Origin: Blastococcus sp. TF02-8
Lineage (GTDB): Bacteria > Actinomycetota > Actinomycetes > Mycobacteriales > Geodermatophilaceae
NCBI RefSeq assembly: GCF_003319175.1
Contig: NZ_QOHK01000007.1
Coordinates: 62,001 to 126,000 of the forward strand
Direction: 5' to 3'
DNA length: 64,000 nt
Shown here: in pieces, positions 37,120 through 47,100 of the stretch
Layout of the letters: each line of letters opens with the position of its first letter
Numbering within the stretch: position 1 is the first letter of the stretch
The notes under the pieces: generated by a model
What the model saw: only the letters and a program-made list of their open reading frames with translations
Told to the model about the DNA's origin: nothing
Database searches by the model: none
Made by a program: the position numbers and the translations under genes

Positions 37120-38358
37120 TCAGTCGGTGAGGTCGCGGACCACGGCGTCGGCCAGCAGCCGGCCCCGGTCGGTGAGGACGGCGAGCCCGTCGGCGTGCGC
37201 CCCCGGCTCCAGCAGCCCGTCGGCCACCGCGGCCTGCGCGCGGGCCCGCCCGACGTCGGTGAGCGCGGCCAGCGGCAGCCCGTCGCGCAGCCGCAGGCCG
37301 AGCATCACCGCCTCCAGCGCGCGGTCGGCGTCGTCGAGGAGCTCCGAGTCCTGCGCCGGGCTCTCCCCCCGGGCCAGCCGGTCGGCGTAGGCCGCCGGGT
37401 GCTTGACGTTCCACCAGCGCAGCCCGCCCACGTGGCTGTGCGCGCCGGGCCCCACGCCCCACCAGTTGGCGTTGGCCCAGTAGAGCTCGTTGTGCCGGCA
37501 GCGGGCGGTGTCGGAGGTCGCCCAGTTGGACACCTCGTACCACTCGAACCCGGCCCGGCGCAGGGTCGCGTCGGCCTGCTCGTAGCGGTCGGCGAGGACG
37601 TCGTCGTCGGGCATGGGCAGCTCACCGCGCCTGATCCGGCGGGCCAGCTTCGTGCCCTCCTCGACGATCAGGGCGTAGGCGCTGACGTGGTCGACCGAGG
37701 AGGCGAGGACTGCGTCCAGGGAGGCGGCCCAGTCGGCGTCGCTCTCGCCCGGTGTCCCGTAGATCAGGTCCAGGTTGACGTGCTCGAAGCCGGCGGCGCG
37801 GGCCTCGTGCGCGGCCTCGACGGCCCGGCCGGGCGTGTGCCGCCGGTCGAGCGCGGCGAGCACGTGCGGGGCCGCGGACTGCATGCCGAGGCTGACGCGG
37901 GTGTAGCCGGCCTCGCGGAGCCGGGAGAGCGAGGCGGGGCCCACCGTCTCGGGGTTGGCCTCGGTGGTGACCTCGACGTCGCCGGCGACCGGGAACAGCC
38001 GGTGGATCGCCGCCAGGACGGCGGCCAGGTCGTCGGCCGGCAGCAGCGTGGGTGTGCCGCCACCGACGAACACCGTGGAGACGGTCGGCAGGTCCGGCCC
38101 GAGCGTGCGCGCGGCCCGCTCCAGCTCGGCGATGGCGGTACCCCCGTACTCGCTCCGGTTGGCCCCGGGGCCGAGCTCGTCGGAGGTGTAGGTGTTGAAG
38201 TCGCAGTAGCCGCAGCGGGTGGCGCAGAACGGCACATGCACGTAGAGCCCGAACGGCGTGGTGGTCAGGCCCTCGCGGGCGCTGTCGGGGAGCCGGTCGG
38301 GGCCGGGCGCGCCGGGCGGCAGGCCCGCGTCGTTCAGCAGCGGCAGGACGGTGTTCAT
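37120..38358 (-). CDS. hemW: HemW-type radical SAM protein (haem chaperone)
   Basis: The protein has 412 residues. The radical SAM cluster motif is in YVHVPFCATRCGYCDFNTYT (C-x3-C-x2-C). SAM binding is in VFVGGGTPTLLP and TTEANPETVG, followed by RVSLGMQSAAPHVLAALDR and VNLDLIYGTPGESDADW. The C-terminal HemN-like domain has HNELYWANANWWGVGPGAHS. It was formerly called oxygen-independent coproporphyrinogen oxidase; HemW proteins bind haem and deliver it, and the true HemN N-terminal part is missing, so HemW is preferred. It diverges from the gene at 38399 with a 40-nt gap. Confidence 0.94.
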   Translation of the reverse strand: MNTVLPLLNDAGLPPGAPGPDRLPDSAREGLTTTPFGLYVHVPFCATRCGYCDFNTYTSDELGPGANRSEYGGTAIAELERAARTLGPDLPTVSTVFVGGGTPTLLPADDLAAVLAAIHRLFPVAGDVEVTTEANPETVGPASLSRLREAGYTRVSLGMQSAAPHVLAALDRRHTPGRAVEAAHEARAAGFEHVNLDLIYGTPGESDADWAASLDAVLASSVDHVSAYALIVEEGTKLARRIRRGELPMPDDDVLADRYEQADATLRRAGFEWYEVSNWATSDTARCRHNELYWANANWWGVGPGAHSHVGGLRWWNVKHPAAYADRLARGESPAQDSELLDDADRALEAVMLGLRLRDGLPLAALTDVGRARAQAAVADGLLEPGAHADGLAVLTDRGRLLADAVVRDLTD

Positions 38359-38398
38359 CTGCTCCCAGTGTGCCGCGCCGGCGCCGCGGACCGGCAGG

Positions 38399-39178
38399 AT
38401 GCCCGACGTGACCTCCGACCAGGTGCTGCAGGTGTCCGTGTCGCGCGGCGTGGCGACCCTCGTCCTCGACTCCCCCGCCAACCGCAACGCGCTCTCCCGC
38501 GCGATGCGCGCGCAGCTCCGGTCGGCGCTGGAGGCGGCGCTCTCCGACGCCGCCGTGCGGGCGGTCGTGCTCGACCACACCGGTCGGGTGTTCTGCTCCG
38601 GGATGGACCTCTCCGAGGCGGCCGGCGGCTCGAGCGAGGACCAGGGCGTGCGCGAGTTCCCCGAGCTGCTCGAGCTCGTGTGGTCCTCGCCCAAGCCGGT
38701 CGTGGCGGTCGTCCGCGGCCCGGCTCGGGCCGGTGGGGTGGGGCTGCTGGCCGCCTGCGACGTCGTCGTCGCCGCCGAGTCGGCCACCTTCGCGTTCTCC
38801 GAGGTGCGGCTCGGCCTGGTGCCCGCGGTGATCTCCGCCGTCGTGCTGCCGCGGATGGCGCCGCACGTGGCGCACCGGCTGATGCTCACCGGTCAGGTCT
38901 TCGGCGCCGAGGCCGCGGCGGCGGGCGGGCTGGTCGACCTCGTCGTCCCCGATGCCGACGTCGACACCGAGCTGCACGCCCAGCTCGTGCACCTCACCGC
39001 CGGGGCACCGACGGCGCTCGCCGAGACCAAGCGGCTGCTGCGCGCCCGGCAGGGCGTGCTGGCGTTCGACGACCTGCTCGACCTCTCCGCCCGCTTCTTC
39101 GCCGGCGAGGAGGGCCAGGAGGGCATCGCCGCCTTCCGCGAGAAGCGCCCCGCCCGCTGGGTGCCGACGACCGGCTGA
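38399..39178 (+). CDS. Enoyl-CoA hydratase/isomerase family protein
   Basis: The protein has 259 residues. The crotonase oxyanion strands are RVFCSGMDLSEAAGG and RGPARAGGVGLLAACDVVV, the latter with the full G-x-x-x-x-G pattern. FAFSEVRLGLVPAVISAVVL carries a Glu at the active-site helix. The C-terminal ALAETKRLLRAR is typical. It is a probable fatty-acid or acyl-CoA enzyme of unknown substrate. The ATG at 38399 has a weak GGCAGG; a GTG at 38408 is an alternative. Homologues often neighbour hemW in actinobacteria. Confidence 0.88.
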   Translation: MPDVTSDQVLQVSVSRGVATLVLDSPANRNALSRAMRAQLRSALEAALSDAAVRAVVLDHTGRVFCSGMDLSEAAGGSSEDQGVREFPELLELVWSSPKPVVAVVRGPARAGGVGLLAACDVVVAAESATFAFSEVRLGLVPAVISAVVLPRMAPHVAHRLMLTGQVFGAEAAAAGGLVDLVVPDADVDTELHAQLVHLTAGAPTALAETKRLLRARQGVLAFDDLLDLSARFFAGEEGQEGIAAFREKRPARWVPTTG

Positions 39179-39217
39179 AGGCTTGTGCCCCGGGCTGCGA
39201 CGGGGGACCGTGCAGCC

Positions 39218-39373
39218 ATGACGAGCGCGGAGCACGCAGGTCGCTTCCGGCAACTCCCGGACCCCATCGGTCCCGATGACGCCGTCGAGACGGTCGACGT
39301 CGCCGATCGCCCCCCGGTCGAGACCGAGCGCGAGTGGCACGACCGGATGCTTCGGGAGGCCGGCGGCGCCTGA
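39218..39373 (+). CDS. Small acidic hypothetical protein
   Basis: The protein has 51 residues from the ATG at 39218. It is acidic, with no membrane helix: PDPIGPDDAVETVDVADRPP, then EREWHDRMLREAGGA, which would form a terminal helix. I do not recognise it. It lies 39 nt after the enoyl-CoA hydratase gene on the same strand and converges on selB with an 11-nt gap. Confidence 0.5.
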   Translation: MTSAEHAGRFRQLPDPIGPDDAVETVDVADRPPVETEREWHDRMLREAGGA

Positions 39374-39384
39374 GGCGGTACGAG

Positions 39385-41120
39385 CTACCGCAGGCGGCGG
39401 GAGTTGTCGGGCAGCCGCTCGGTCACCCCGCGCGTGTCCAGCCACTCCATGAGCGGAACGGCGACCCGCCGGCTGGTCCCCCAGGCCTGCCGCGCCTGGC
39501 TGAGCGTGAACGGCTGCGCGAGGGTGGCCAGCCGGTTTCGCGCGACGCCCTCGACGTCCGGCGCCAGGAAGATCCCCTCGCCGACCTTCACCAGCTGACC
39601 GCTGCGCACGGCGGCGGCCAGCTCGCGCGTGCCCAGGCCGGCGGCGACGAGGTCCGGCGCCTCGGGAGCGGCGAACGGGTCGAGCACGAGCCGCGCCCGG
39701 ATCTCGTCGACCGCCTTCTGCACCGCCGGCGGCAGGTCGGTGGTGCCGTCGACCACCCGGCCACCGCGCAGCAGCAGCGGCTCGCGCACCAGGGCGGGCA
39801 CCAGGTCGAGGTCGGGCAGCTCCAGTGCCCGGCGGACCACCTCCGCGGGCGGGCCGGGCTCGAGCGGCCGCAGCCGCCGGTAGCGGGCGACGACGTCGGG
39901 CACCCGCGCGGCCATCTGCTCGGCCAGACCGGGCGCCAGCAGCCACGGCCCGTGCTCGGTCGCCCCGGCGGGCACCGGCCATCCCATCGCGGCGAAGTCG
40001 GCGGTGCGCACGATCTTCCGTCTCGCGAGGTCGGCGGCGGCCCCGGCGTCGCCCGACGGCTGGGCGGCGAGCTCTGCTCCCCGCTGACGAGCCGCACCCC
40101 GGCGGCGCAGCTCCGGCGGGTCGACGTCGCGCACGTCAGCCCCGAGCACCCGGCGGGTCCCGGGGTCACGCAGCAGCAGGCGGTCGCCGATCCGCAGCGG
40201 CAGCGGGCGGGTGAGCCGCAGCCGGACGGCGGCGCCGTCCAGCGGGCGCAGCCGCGCGCCGACCGTGGCGGAGCCGACGTGCACCACCGGCTCGGCGGGC
40301 AGCTGTCCCTCCGGCACGGCGTCCAGGGTCACGTCGACGACGTCGGCCTCCCGGAAGGCGCCGGGCGTGAGCAGGGCGTCTCCGCGGGACAGGTTCTCGA
40401 CGGCGACGCCCCGCAGGTTCAGCGCCACCCGGGCGGTGGCCGTGGCCCGCTCGACCGGCTCGCCGAGCGACTGCACCCCTCGCACCGTCACCTCGCGGGC
40501 GCCGAGGAGGAACCGGTCACCGGGGGCGACCGCACCGGCAGCGAGCGTCCCGGTCACGACGGTCCCGGCGCCGGTGATGGTGAAGGCGCGGTCGATCCAG
40601 AGCCGCACGGGTGCCGCGGTGTCCGGCGCGGGCAGGCCGACCAGCAGCCGCTCCAGCGCGGCGGTCAGCTCCGCGACACCCTCCCCGGTCACCGAGCTCA
40701 CCGCGACGCCGGGTACCTCGCCCATCGACGTCCCGGCCAACCGCTCCCGCACTTCGGCGAGCACCGGGCCGGGGTCGGCGATGTCGGCCTTGGTGACGGC
40801 CAGCAGCGCGTGCCGCGCCCCGAGCGCGTCGAGGACGGCGACGTGCTCGGCGGTCTGCGCGGACCAGCCGTCGTCGGCCGCGACCACGACCAGCGCCGCG
40901 GGGACCGACCCCACCCCGGCCAGCATGTTGCCGACGAACCGCTCGTGGCCGGGCACGTCGACCACCGCGAGCCGCCGGCCCGAGGGCAGTGTCGTCCAGG
41001 CGAAGCCGAGGTCGATGGTCAGCCCGCGGCGGCGTTCCTCGGCCCAGCGGTCGGGCTCCATGCCGGTGAGCGCGCGCACGAGCGCGGACTTGCCGTGGTC
41101 GACGTGCCCCGCCGTGGCGA

Positions 41121-41130
<10 letters not shown>
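39385..41130 (-). CDS. selB: Selenocysteine-specific elongation factor SelB
   Basis: SelB brings Sec-tRNA to ribosomes at a recoded stop codon with a SECIS RNA. It has 581 residues. The G-domain is MDVIATAGHVDHGKSALVRA, with G2/G3 RRRGLTIDLGFAW and VVDVPGHERFVGNML, and TKAD near 115-118. Domains II-III follow (FTITGAGTVVTGTLAAGAVA). The C-terminal winged helices that read SECIS include GEGIFLAPDVEGVARNRLAT and MEWLDTRGVTERL. In this genome it must pair with tRNA-Sec(CUA), so its cognate codon is expected to be UAG. It nevertheless itself ends at UAG (39387-39385). It overlaps selA by about 10 nt. Confidence 0.96.
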
Positions 41131-42431
<1,301 letters not shown>

Positions 42432-42476
42432 CGCCCGGGAGCGTAGGCCGCGGAGCCGGTGTGCGACGACCGCCCA

Positions 42477-42506
42477 TTGACATACCGAGTGCTCGCTCTC
42501 TAAGTT
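42477..42506 (+). promoter_or_regulatory. Promoter with operator for the TetR-desaturase cassette
   Basis: TTGACA (42477-42482) and TAAGTT (42501-42506) are spaced 18 nt. Between them lies ACCGAGTGCTCGCT (42484-42497), a near palindrome centred on CGAG-tg-CTCG. This placement is typical for TetR autorepression. Confidence 0.6.
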
Positions 42507-42532
42507 CGCCGCACCGATGTGACGGAGGCAAC

Positions 42533-43129
42533 ATGGCCACGCAGGACCAGCGACGCACGGCCACCCGTGCCGCGCTGATCGAGGCCGCGCTGGAGTGCCT
42601 CGTCGAGCGGGGCGTGGCCGGCACCACCACGGCCGCGATCACCGCCCGCGCCGGCCTGTCCTCCGGGGCGCTGTTCAACCACTTCCCCAGCAAGGCGGCC
42701 CTGCTCGGTGCCGTCGCCGAGCAGACCTTCGACGTCGCCGTCGCCGAGTACGTCGCTCGCTTCACCGACGTCTCGGCGGTGAGCGGCGACCCGCTGGGCG
42801 ACGCCGTCCGCGTGTTCTGGCAGATCCACGACGAGCCCCGGCTGGCCGCGGTCCTGGCGCTGTTCGTGTCCGCGCGGACCGACGCCGAGCTGGCCGCCCA
42901 CCTCGAGGTCGTCAACGCCCCGCACACCGTGCGAGTCCTCGCCGTCGCCCGGCAGCTGCTGCCGCAGTACGCCGACCACCCCGCCCTGGAAGCGGTCTTC
43001 GACCTCGCCGCGAGCGCCGTCTTCGGGGTCGCCCTCGGCGTCGCCGGGGAGGCCGACCGGAAGAGCCGCGTCGACACCCTCGTGACCGTCGTCCGAGCCC
43101 AGCTCGAGACCCCGACCCCCACCCCCTGA
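42533..43129 (+). CDS. TetR/AcrR family regulator
   Basis: The protein has 198 residues. The DNA-binding helix-turn-helix is ALIEAALECLVERGVAGTTT followed by AAITARAGLSSGALFNHFPS, a classic TetR N-terminus. The ligand domain is helical and unassigned. The ATG at 42533 has GGAGG 5 nt upstream. It is first in a three-gene cassette with a membrane desaturase/hydroxylase and a hydrolase, so it probably senses a lipid or sterol-like ligand (inference). Confidence 0.92.
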   Translation: MATQDQRRTATRAALIEAALECLVERGVAGTTTAAITARAGLSSGALFNHFPSKAALLGAVAEQTFDVAVAEYVARFTDVSAVSGDPLGDAVRVFWQIHDEPRLAAVLALFVSARTDAELAAHLEVVNAPHTVRVLAVARQLLPQYADHPALEAVFDLAASAVFGVALGVAGEADRKSRVDTLVTVVRAQLETPTPTP

Positions 43130-43143
43130 AGGAGCACCGCACC

Positions 43144-44061
43144 GTGGAACAGTTCCTGCGCGGCTCACTGGCCGACATGGCCGAGGTGGACCTGATCCTC
43201 TGGGCCATCCCGGTCTTCTTCCTCCTCATGCTGCTCGAGGGCATCGTCCTGACGCGCGAGGCGAAGGAGGACGCCATCGACCGCGCCGGCGAGGAGGCCG
43301 CGCGGAAGGGTTATGCCCTCAAGGACACGATGACCAGCCTGACCATGGGCCTGGGCAGCCAGATCATCCTGGGCATCACGACCCTGCTGGGCCTGGGCGG
43401 TTACCTGTTCCTCTGGAACATCACCCCGCTGGACCTCGGCTCCGGGTGGGTGGCGTGGACCGTCGCCATCCTCGGCAAGGACTTCGTCTACTACTGGTTC
43501 CACCGCGCCTCGCACGAGATGCGCTTCCTGTGGGCCGCGCACGTGGTGCACCACTCCAGCGAGCACTACAACCTGTCGACCGCACTGCGCCAGGCATGGA
43601 CCCCGCTGACCGCCTGGCCCTTCGGCGCGGTGCTGATCCTGCTCGGGGTGAACCCGGCGCTGTTCGTGCTGGCGAGCTCGATCAACCTGCTGTACCAGTT
43701 CTGGATCCACACCGAGGCGATCGGCAAGCTCTGGCGGCCCTTCGAGTACGTGTTCAACACCCCGAGCCACCACCGCGTGCACCACGGGATGAACCCGCAG
43801 TACCTCGACAAGAACTACGGCGGCATCCTCATCGTCTTCGACCGGTGGTTCGGCACCTTCGAGCCCGAGGTGGAGAAGGTCCGCTACGGGATCACCAAGC
43901 CGCTGGAGAGCTACAACCCGTTCTGGGTCTTCGCCCACGAGTACGTCGCGATCGTCCGCGACATGCGGTCCGACGGGCGGTGGGCCCACCGGGTCGCCCG
44001 CCTGTGGCGCGGCCCCGGGTGGTCGCCCGTCCCCGCCGAGGCGTCGGTCACCGCTCCGTGA
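43144..44061 (+). CDS. Sterol desaturase / fatty acid hydroxylase family membrane protein
   Basis: The protein has 305 residues with about four membrane helices. The di-iron histidine clusters are HRASHE (H-x3-H), HVVHHSSEH (H-x2-HH) and HHRVHHG. The family hydroxylates or desaturates lipids, sterols or carotenoids; the substrate is unassigned. The start is GTG at 43144, 14 nt after the TetR stop, with AAGGAG upstream. The stop overlaps the hydrolase gene by 4 nt. The spacing of the motifs is complete, so the enzyme looks functional. Confidence 0.93.
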   Translation: MEQFLRGSLADMAEVDLILWAIPVFFLLMLLEGIVLTREAKEDAIDRAGEEAARKGYALKDTMTSLTMGLGSQIILGITTLLGLGGYLFLWNITPLDLGSGWVAWTVAILGKDFVYYWFHRASHEMRFLWAAHVVHHSSEHYNLSTALRQAWTPLTAWPFGAVLILLGVNPALFVLASSINLLYQFWIHTEAIGKLWRPFEYVFNTPSHHRVHHGMNPQYLDKNYGGILIVFDRWFGTFEPEVEKVRYGITKPLESYNPFWVFAHEYVAIVRDMRSDGRWAHRVARLWRGPGWSPVPAEASVTAP

Positions 44062-45263
44062 CGACGGTCGCGAGCGGCGACCGTCTCCTCCCCGACACCC
44101 GGGGCCGGCGCCCCCCTCCCCGCCGCTGGCTGGTCCGCGTCGGCGCCGGCCTGGTCGTGCTGCTGGCACTCCTCCCGCTCGTGCTGGGCTGGGTGTTCGC
44201 CGACGCGGTGCTGGCCCCGGAGGGGCAGGCCGACCGGCCGCTCGACGGCTCGGTGCTCGCGACGGAGGACGGCTCGGTGGTCCTCCCCGACGAGCCGGAC
44301 GTCCGGCTGGCCGTGGTCGGCCTGGAGACCGCCGACGGGTACTGGCAGCTGACCGGCGGTGCGCGCGAGGTGGACTGCCCCGGCGGGTCGGGTACGTGCG
44401 TCGAGCGGCGGGCGACCCCGGTGACCGGCGCGGGCTCCTCGCCCGCGGCCGGGCCCGCCCGGCTCGACGCCGCCGCCTGGCCGGACGACCCCGCGGTGCT
44501 GGGCGGCTCGAAGGTGGTCCTCGACGGCGGTCTCCCCGCCTGGGTCTTCCCGGCCCGCGCACCGGCGAGCGGCACCTGGGTGGTCTACGCCCACGGCCGG
44601 TCGGCGAGCCTCGCGGAGTCGATGCGCTTCGTCGACCTGCTGACCGCGGCCGGGTACCCGGTGCTGGTCACCAGCCACCGCGGCGACGGCCTCGCCGCGG
44701 ATCCGGCGGACGGCGTCGGTGGCTTCGGCACCCGCGAGTGGCCCGACCTCGACACCGCCGTCGCGTCGGCGCTCGACCGGGGCGCCGAGGACGTCGTCCT
44801 CTGGGGGACCTCCCAGGGGGCTGCGCTGGTGGCCCGGCAGCTGGAGGCCGGCGAGCACGCGGACGTGGTCCGCGCGGTCGTGTACGACTCACCCCTGCTG
44901 AGCCTGGAGCGGACGCTGGAGCTGCAGGCGGCCAAGCGGGGCCTCCCGACCGACCTGCTCCGCTCCACCTCGGTGGACGCGGCCCTCTGGTGGGCCGGCG
45001 TGCGCGCCGACTTCGACGCCGACGCCGCCGAGCACGCCGAGCGGGCCGGCGACTGGTCGCGGCCGACCCTGGTGCTCCACGGCGCCGAGGACGACCAGGT
45101 GCCGGTGTCGATCAGCCGGCGGATCGCTGACGTCGCCGACCCCCAGCTCGTGCAGGTGGAGGTCCTGCCGGGCGTGGGGCACGTGCGCGGCTGGAACGCC
45201 GACCCGGACGGGTACGCGGAGACGGTGACGACGTTCCTGGCGCAGGCCCTCGGCCGGGGTTGA
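44058..45263 (+). CDS. Membrane-anchored alpha/beta hydrolase
   Basis: The protein has 401 residues. One N-terminal membrane helix (about 28-50, VGAGLVVLLALLPLVLGWVF) holds an extracytoplasmic domain. The catalytic nucleophile is in LWGTSQGAALVARQLEAG (G-x-S-x-G), the acid in VLHGAEDDQVP and the His in LPGVGHVRGW. WVVYAHGRSASLAESMRFVD gives the oxyanion region. It is probably an esterase or lipase acting outside the membrane. Its overlap with the desaturase gene suggests a joint lipid-processing role. Start GTG 44058. Confidence 0.88.
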   Translation: MTTVASGDRLLPDTRGRRPPPRRWLVRVGAGLVVLLALLPLVLGWVFADAVLAPEGQADRPLDGSVLATEDGSVVLPDEPDVRLAVVGLETADGYWQLTGGAREVDCPGGSGTCVERRATPVTGAGSSPAAGPARLDAAAWPDDPAVLGGSKVVLDGGLPAWVFPARAPASGTWVVYAHGRSASLAESMRFVDLLTAAGYPVLVTSHRGDGLAADPADGVGGFGTREWPDLDTAVASALDRGAEDVVLWGTSQGAALVARQLEAGEHADVVRAVVYDSPLLSLERTLELQAAKRGLPTDLLRSTSVDAALWWAGVRADFDADAAEHAERAGDWSRPTLVLHGAEDDQVPVSISRRIADVADPQLVQVEVLPGVGHVRGWNADPDGYAETVTTFLAQALGRG

Positions 45264-45278
45264 GCCGGCGAGGGAGGT

Positions 45279-45374
45279 TGGCGGAGGCGGACGGGAATCG
45301 AACCCGCCTGGCCGAGATGCTCGACCACGTCGGCTTTAGAGGCCGCGGGGGCCACCAGACACCCTGACGCCTCC
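45279..45374 (-). tRNA. selC: Selenocysteine tRNA with CUA anticodon (reads UAG)
   Basis: 96 nt including the encoded CCA, 5' end at 45374. The acceptor stem GGAGGCG pairs with CGCCTCC, followed by discriminator G and CCA; the eighth position is a T-C opposition. The anticodon loop is C-T-C-T-A-A-A, so the anticodon is CTA (CUA), flanked by T33 and A37. The anticodon stem is CGGC/GCCG, extended by two pairs past a bulged A. The long variable arm TGGTCGAG-CAT-CTCGGCCA has 8 bp (one G-T), a hallmark of tRNA-Sec. The T arm GCGGG-TTCGATT-CCCGT is standard. Its position within a sel cluster and its shape exclude a suppressor tRNA-Ser or -Leu. Normal SelC has UCA. Confidence 0.95.
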
Positions 45375-45398
45375 ACCGGGAAGCGTACGTGGCCGGAA

Positions 45399-46025
45399 AT
45401 GTCAGAGGGTGCTGCCAGCCTCTCCCCCGTGACCCGCACCGAGCACCGCACCCCCGCGCCGCTGCCCCCGGTCGACCTCACCCCCGAGGAGGCGGCCGCG
45501 ATCGTCGCCGCCCTGTCGGGCCGGCCCGAGGGGCCGTTCGCCGACGCCGGGCAGACGGCGATGGAGAAGGTCCTCACCGCCCTGGAGCCCGACGCCACCC
45601 GTCGCGCCCGCATGCTGGCCAGCCATCGGTGGTTGGCGTCCGAGGCCGCCCGCGAGGCCGAGCTGCGGCGCCGGGTCGAGCGCGGGCTGACCGAGCGGCG
45701 CGTTCTGGTCCTCGACTACTGCGACCGGCAGCAGCGCTGGTCGGAGCGCACGGTGGAGCCGCAGCTGCTGGCCCGCCAGGGGGCGCACTGGTTCCTGGTC
45801 GCCTGGTGCCGTGAGCGCCAGGAGCTGCGCTGGTTCCGGGAAGACCGGATCAGCGACGTCCAGGTGACCGACGAGGTCACGCCGCGCCGCGAGCTGCCCG
45901 GCATCGGCACGCCGCCGTCCACGGGCCACCCGGCCGGGAGCAAGCTGCCCCGCGGCCGGGTGGCCGAGGCCCCCGTCGCCCCCGGTGGCCCCCGACTCCG
46001 GCTGCTCCCCGGCGGTCGGGCCTAG
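45399..46025 (+). CDS. WYL-domain protein without HTH
   Basis: The protein has 208 residues (ATG 45399; a GTG at 45429 is an alternative). Residues about 85-155 form a WYL domain: RRVERGLTERRVLVLDYCDR, TVEPQLLARQGAHWFLVAWC and ELRWFREDRISDVQVTDE. WYL domains bind ligands, often nucleic acids, usually behind an HTH; no HTH is present here. The C-terminus is Pro/Arg-rich. It lies 24 nt from selC on the other strand and 10 nt before selD. It ends at UAG. Confidence 0.8.
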   Translation: MSEGAASLSPVTRTEHRTPAPLPPVDLTPEEAAAIVAALSGRPEGPFADAGQTAMEKVLTALEPDATRRARMLASHRWLASEAAREAELRRRVERGLTERRVLVLDYCDRQQRWSERTVEPQLLARQGAHWFLVAWCRERQELRWFREDRISDVQVTDEVTPRRELPGIGTPPSTGHPAGSKLPRGRVAEAPVAPGGPRLRLLPGGRA

Positions 46026-46035
46026 ATTCGGTGCC

Positions 46036-47043
46036 GTGACGACCGCACCCGCCCGCATCCGGCTCACCCAGTACGCCCACGGCGGCGGCTGCGCCTGCAA
46101 GATCCCGCCGGGCGAGCTGGAGGCCGTCGTCGCCGGGCTCACCGCTCAGGGGCCGGTCGACCCGGCCGCCGAGCTGGTGATCGGCCTGGACGACGGCGAC
46201 GACGCGGCCGTGGTGCGCATCGCGGGCGGTCAGGGCCTGGTCCTCACCACCGACTTCTTCACCCCGGTCGTCGACGACGCGCACACCTTCGGCCGGATCG
46301 CGGCGGCCAACGCCCTGTCCGACGTCTACGCGATGGGCGGCACCCCCGTCGTGGCGGTCAACCTGCTCGGCTGGCCGCGCGACGTGCTGCCCGCGGAACT
46401 CGCCGCCGAGGTGCTGCGCGGTGGTCTCGAGGTGGCCCAGGAGGCCGGCTGCCACGTCGGCGGCGGCCACTCCATCGACGACCCCGAGCCCAAGTACGGC
46501 ATGGCGGTCACCGGCGTCGTCGACGTCGACCGGATCATCACCAACGCCGCAGCCACGGCGGGCACCCCGCTGTCGCTCAGCAAGCCCTTGGGCGTGGGCG
46601 TGCTGAACAGCCGCATGAAGGCCACGGGCGAGGTGTCGGAGGAGGCGGTCGCCTCCATGACCGCACTCAACCGCGACGCCGGCCGGGCCGCGGTCGCCGC
46701 GGGCATCCGCGCGGGCACCGACGTCACCGGGTTCGGCCTGCTCGGCCACCTCTACAAGATGGCGCGGGCCAGCGGCGTCACCGCCGTCGTCGACGCCGCC
46801 GCCGTCCCCTACCTTCCCGGCGCGCGGCAGGCGCTGGCCGACGGGTTCGTCTCCGGCGGCACCCGGCGCAACCTGGACTGGGTGCGGCCGCACACCGACC
46901 TGTCGGCGGTGAGCGAGGACGAGGCACTGCTGCTGGCCGACGCCCAGACCTCCGGCGGCCTGCTGCTGGGCGGCGAGGTGCCCGGCGCGCAGGTCATCGG
47001 CGAGTTCGTGCCCCGGCAGGAATTCGTGGTCGTCGTCCGCTGA
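46036..47043 (+). CDS. selD: Selenide, water dikinase (selenophosphate synthetase)
   Basis: SelD makes selenophosphate from selenide and ATP. It has 335 residues. The active-site loop is HGGGCACKIPPGEL, with Cys19 at the position that is Sec or Cys in the family, and Lys22. Other motifs are VLTTDFFTPVVDD, AANALSDVYAMGGTPVVAVN and VGGGHSIDDPEPKYGMAVTG. The start GTG 46036 follows the WYL gene stop by 10 nt. As it uses Cys, it does not itself need Sec. It completes the SelA-B-C-D set. Confidence 0.96.
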   Translation: MTTAPARIRLTQYAHGGGCACKIPPGELEAVVAGLTAQGPVDPAAELVIGLDDGDDAAVVRIAGGQGLVLTTDFFTPVVDDAHTFGRIAAANALSDVYAMGGTPVVAVNLLGWPRDVLPAELAAEVLRGGLEVAQEAGCHVGGGHSIDDPEPKYGMAVTGVVDVDRIITNAAATAGTPLSLSKPLGVGVLNSRMKATGEVSEEAVASMTALNRDAGRAAVAAGIRAGTDVTGFGLLGHLYKMARASGVTAVVDAAAVPYLPGARQALADGFVSGGTRRNLDWVRPHTDLSAVSEDEALLLADAQTSGGLLLGGEVPGAQVIGEFVPRQEFVVVVR

Positions 47044-47100
47044 CGGTTCGGCGCCCGGGCCGTGAGGCAGCGGCGCGGCTCGTCGGTTAGGTTCGCGATC

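Noticed and set aside
37088-37390. Plus-strand frame over the end of hemW
   Set aside because: Arg/Ser-rich shadow of the hemW C-terminus.
45279-45374. The CUA tRNA as an amber suppressor tRNA-Ser or tRNA-Leu
   Set aside because: Length, extended acceptor/T helix, 8-bp variable arm and location within the sel cluster fit tRNA-Sec; an efficient suppressor would also read through the many UAG stops.
46090-46100. SelD as a selenoprotein
   Set aside because: The active-site position in HGGGCACK is an ordinary Cys codon (tgc), with no in-frame TAG or TGA.
46023-46120. Sec readthrough of the WYL gene UAG into the selD region
   Set aside because: The extension would be Arg/Pro-rich shadow sequence of selD with no conserved residue pattern, and I see no clear SECIS-like hairpin just after the stop.
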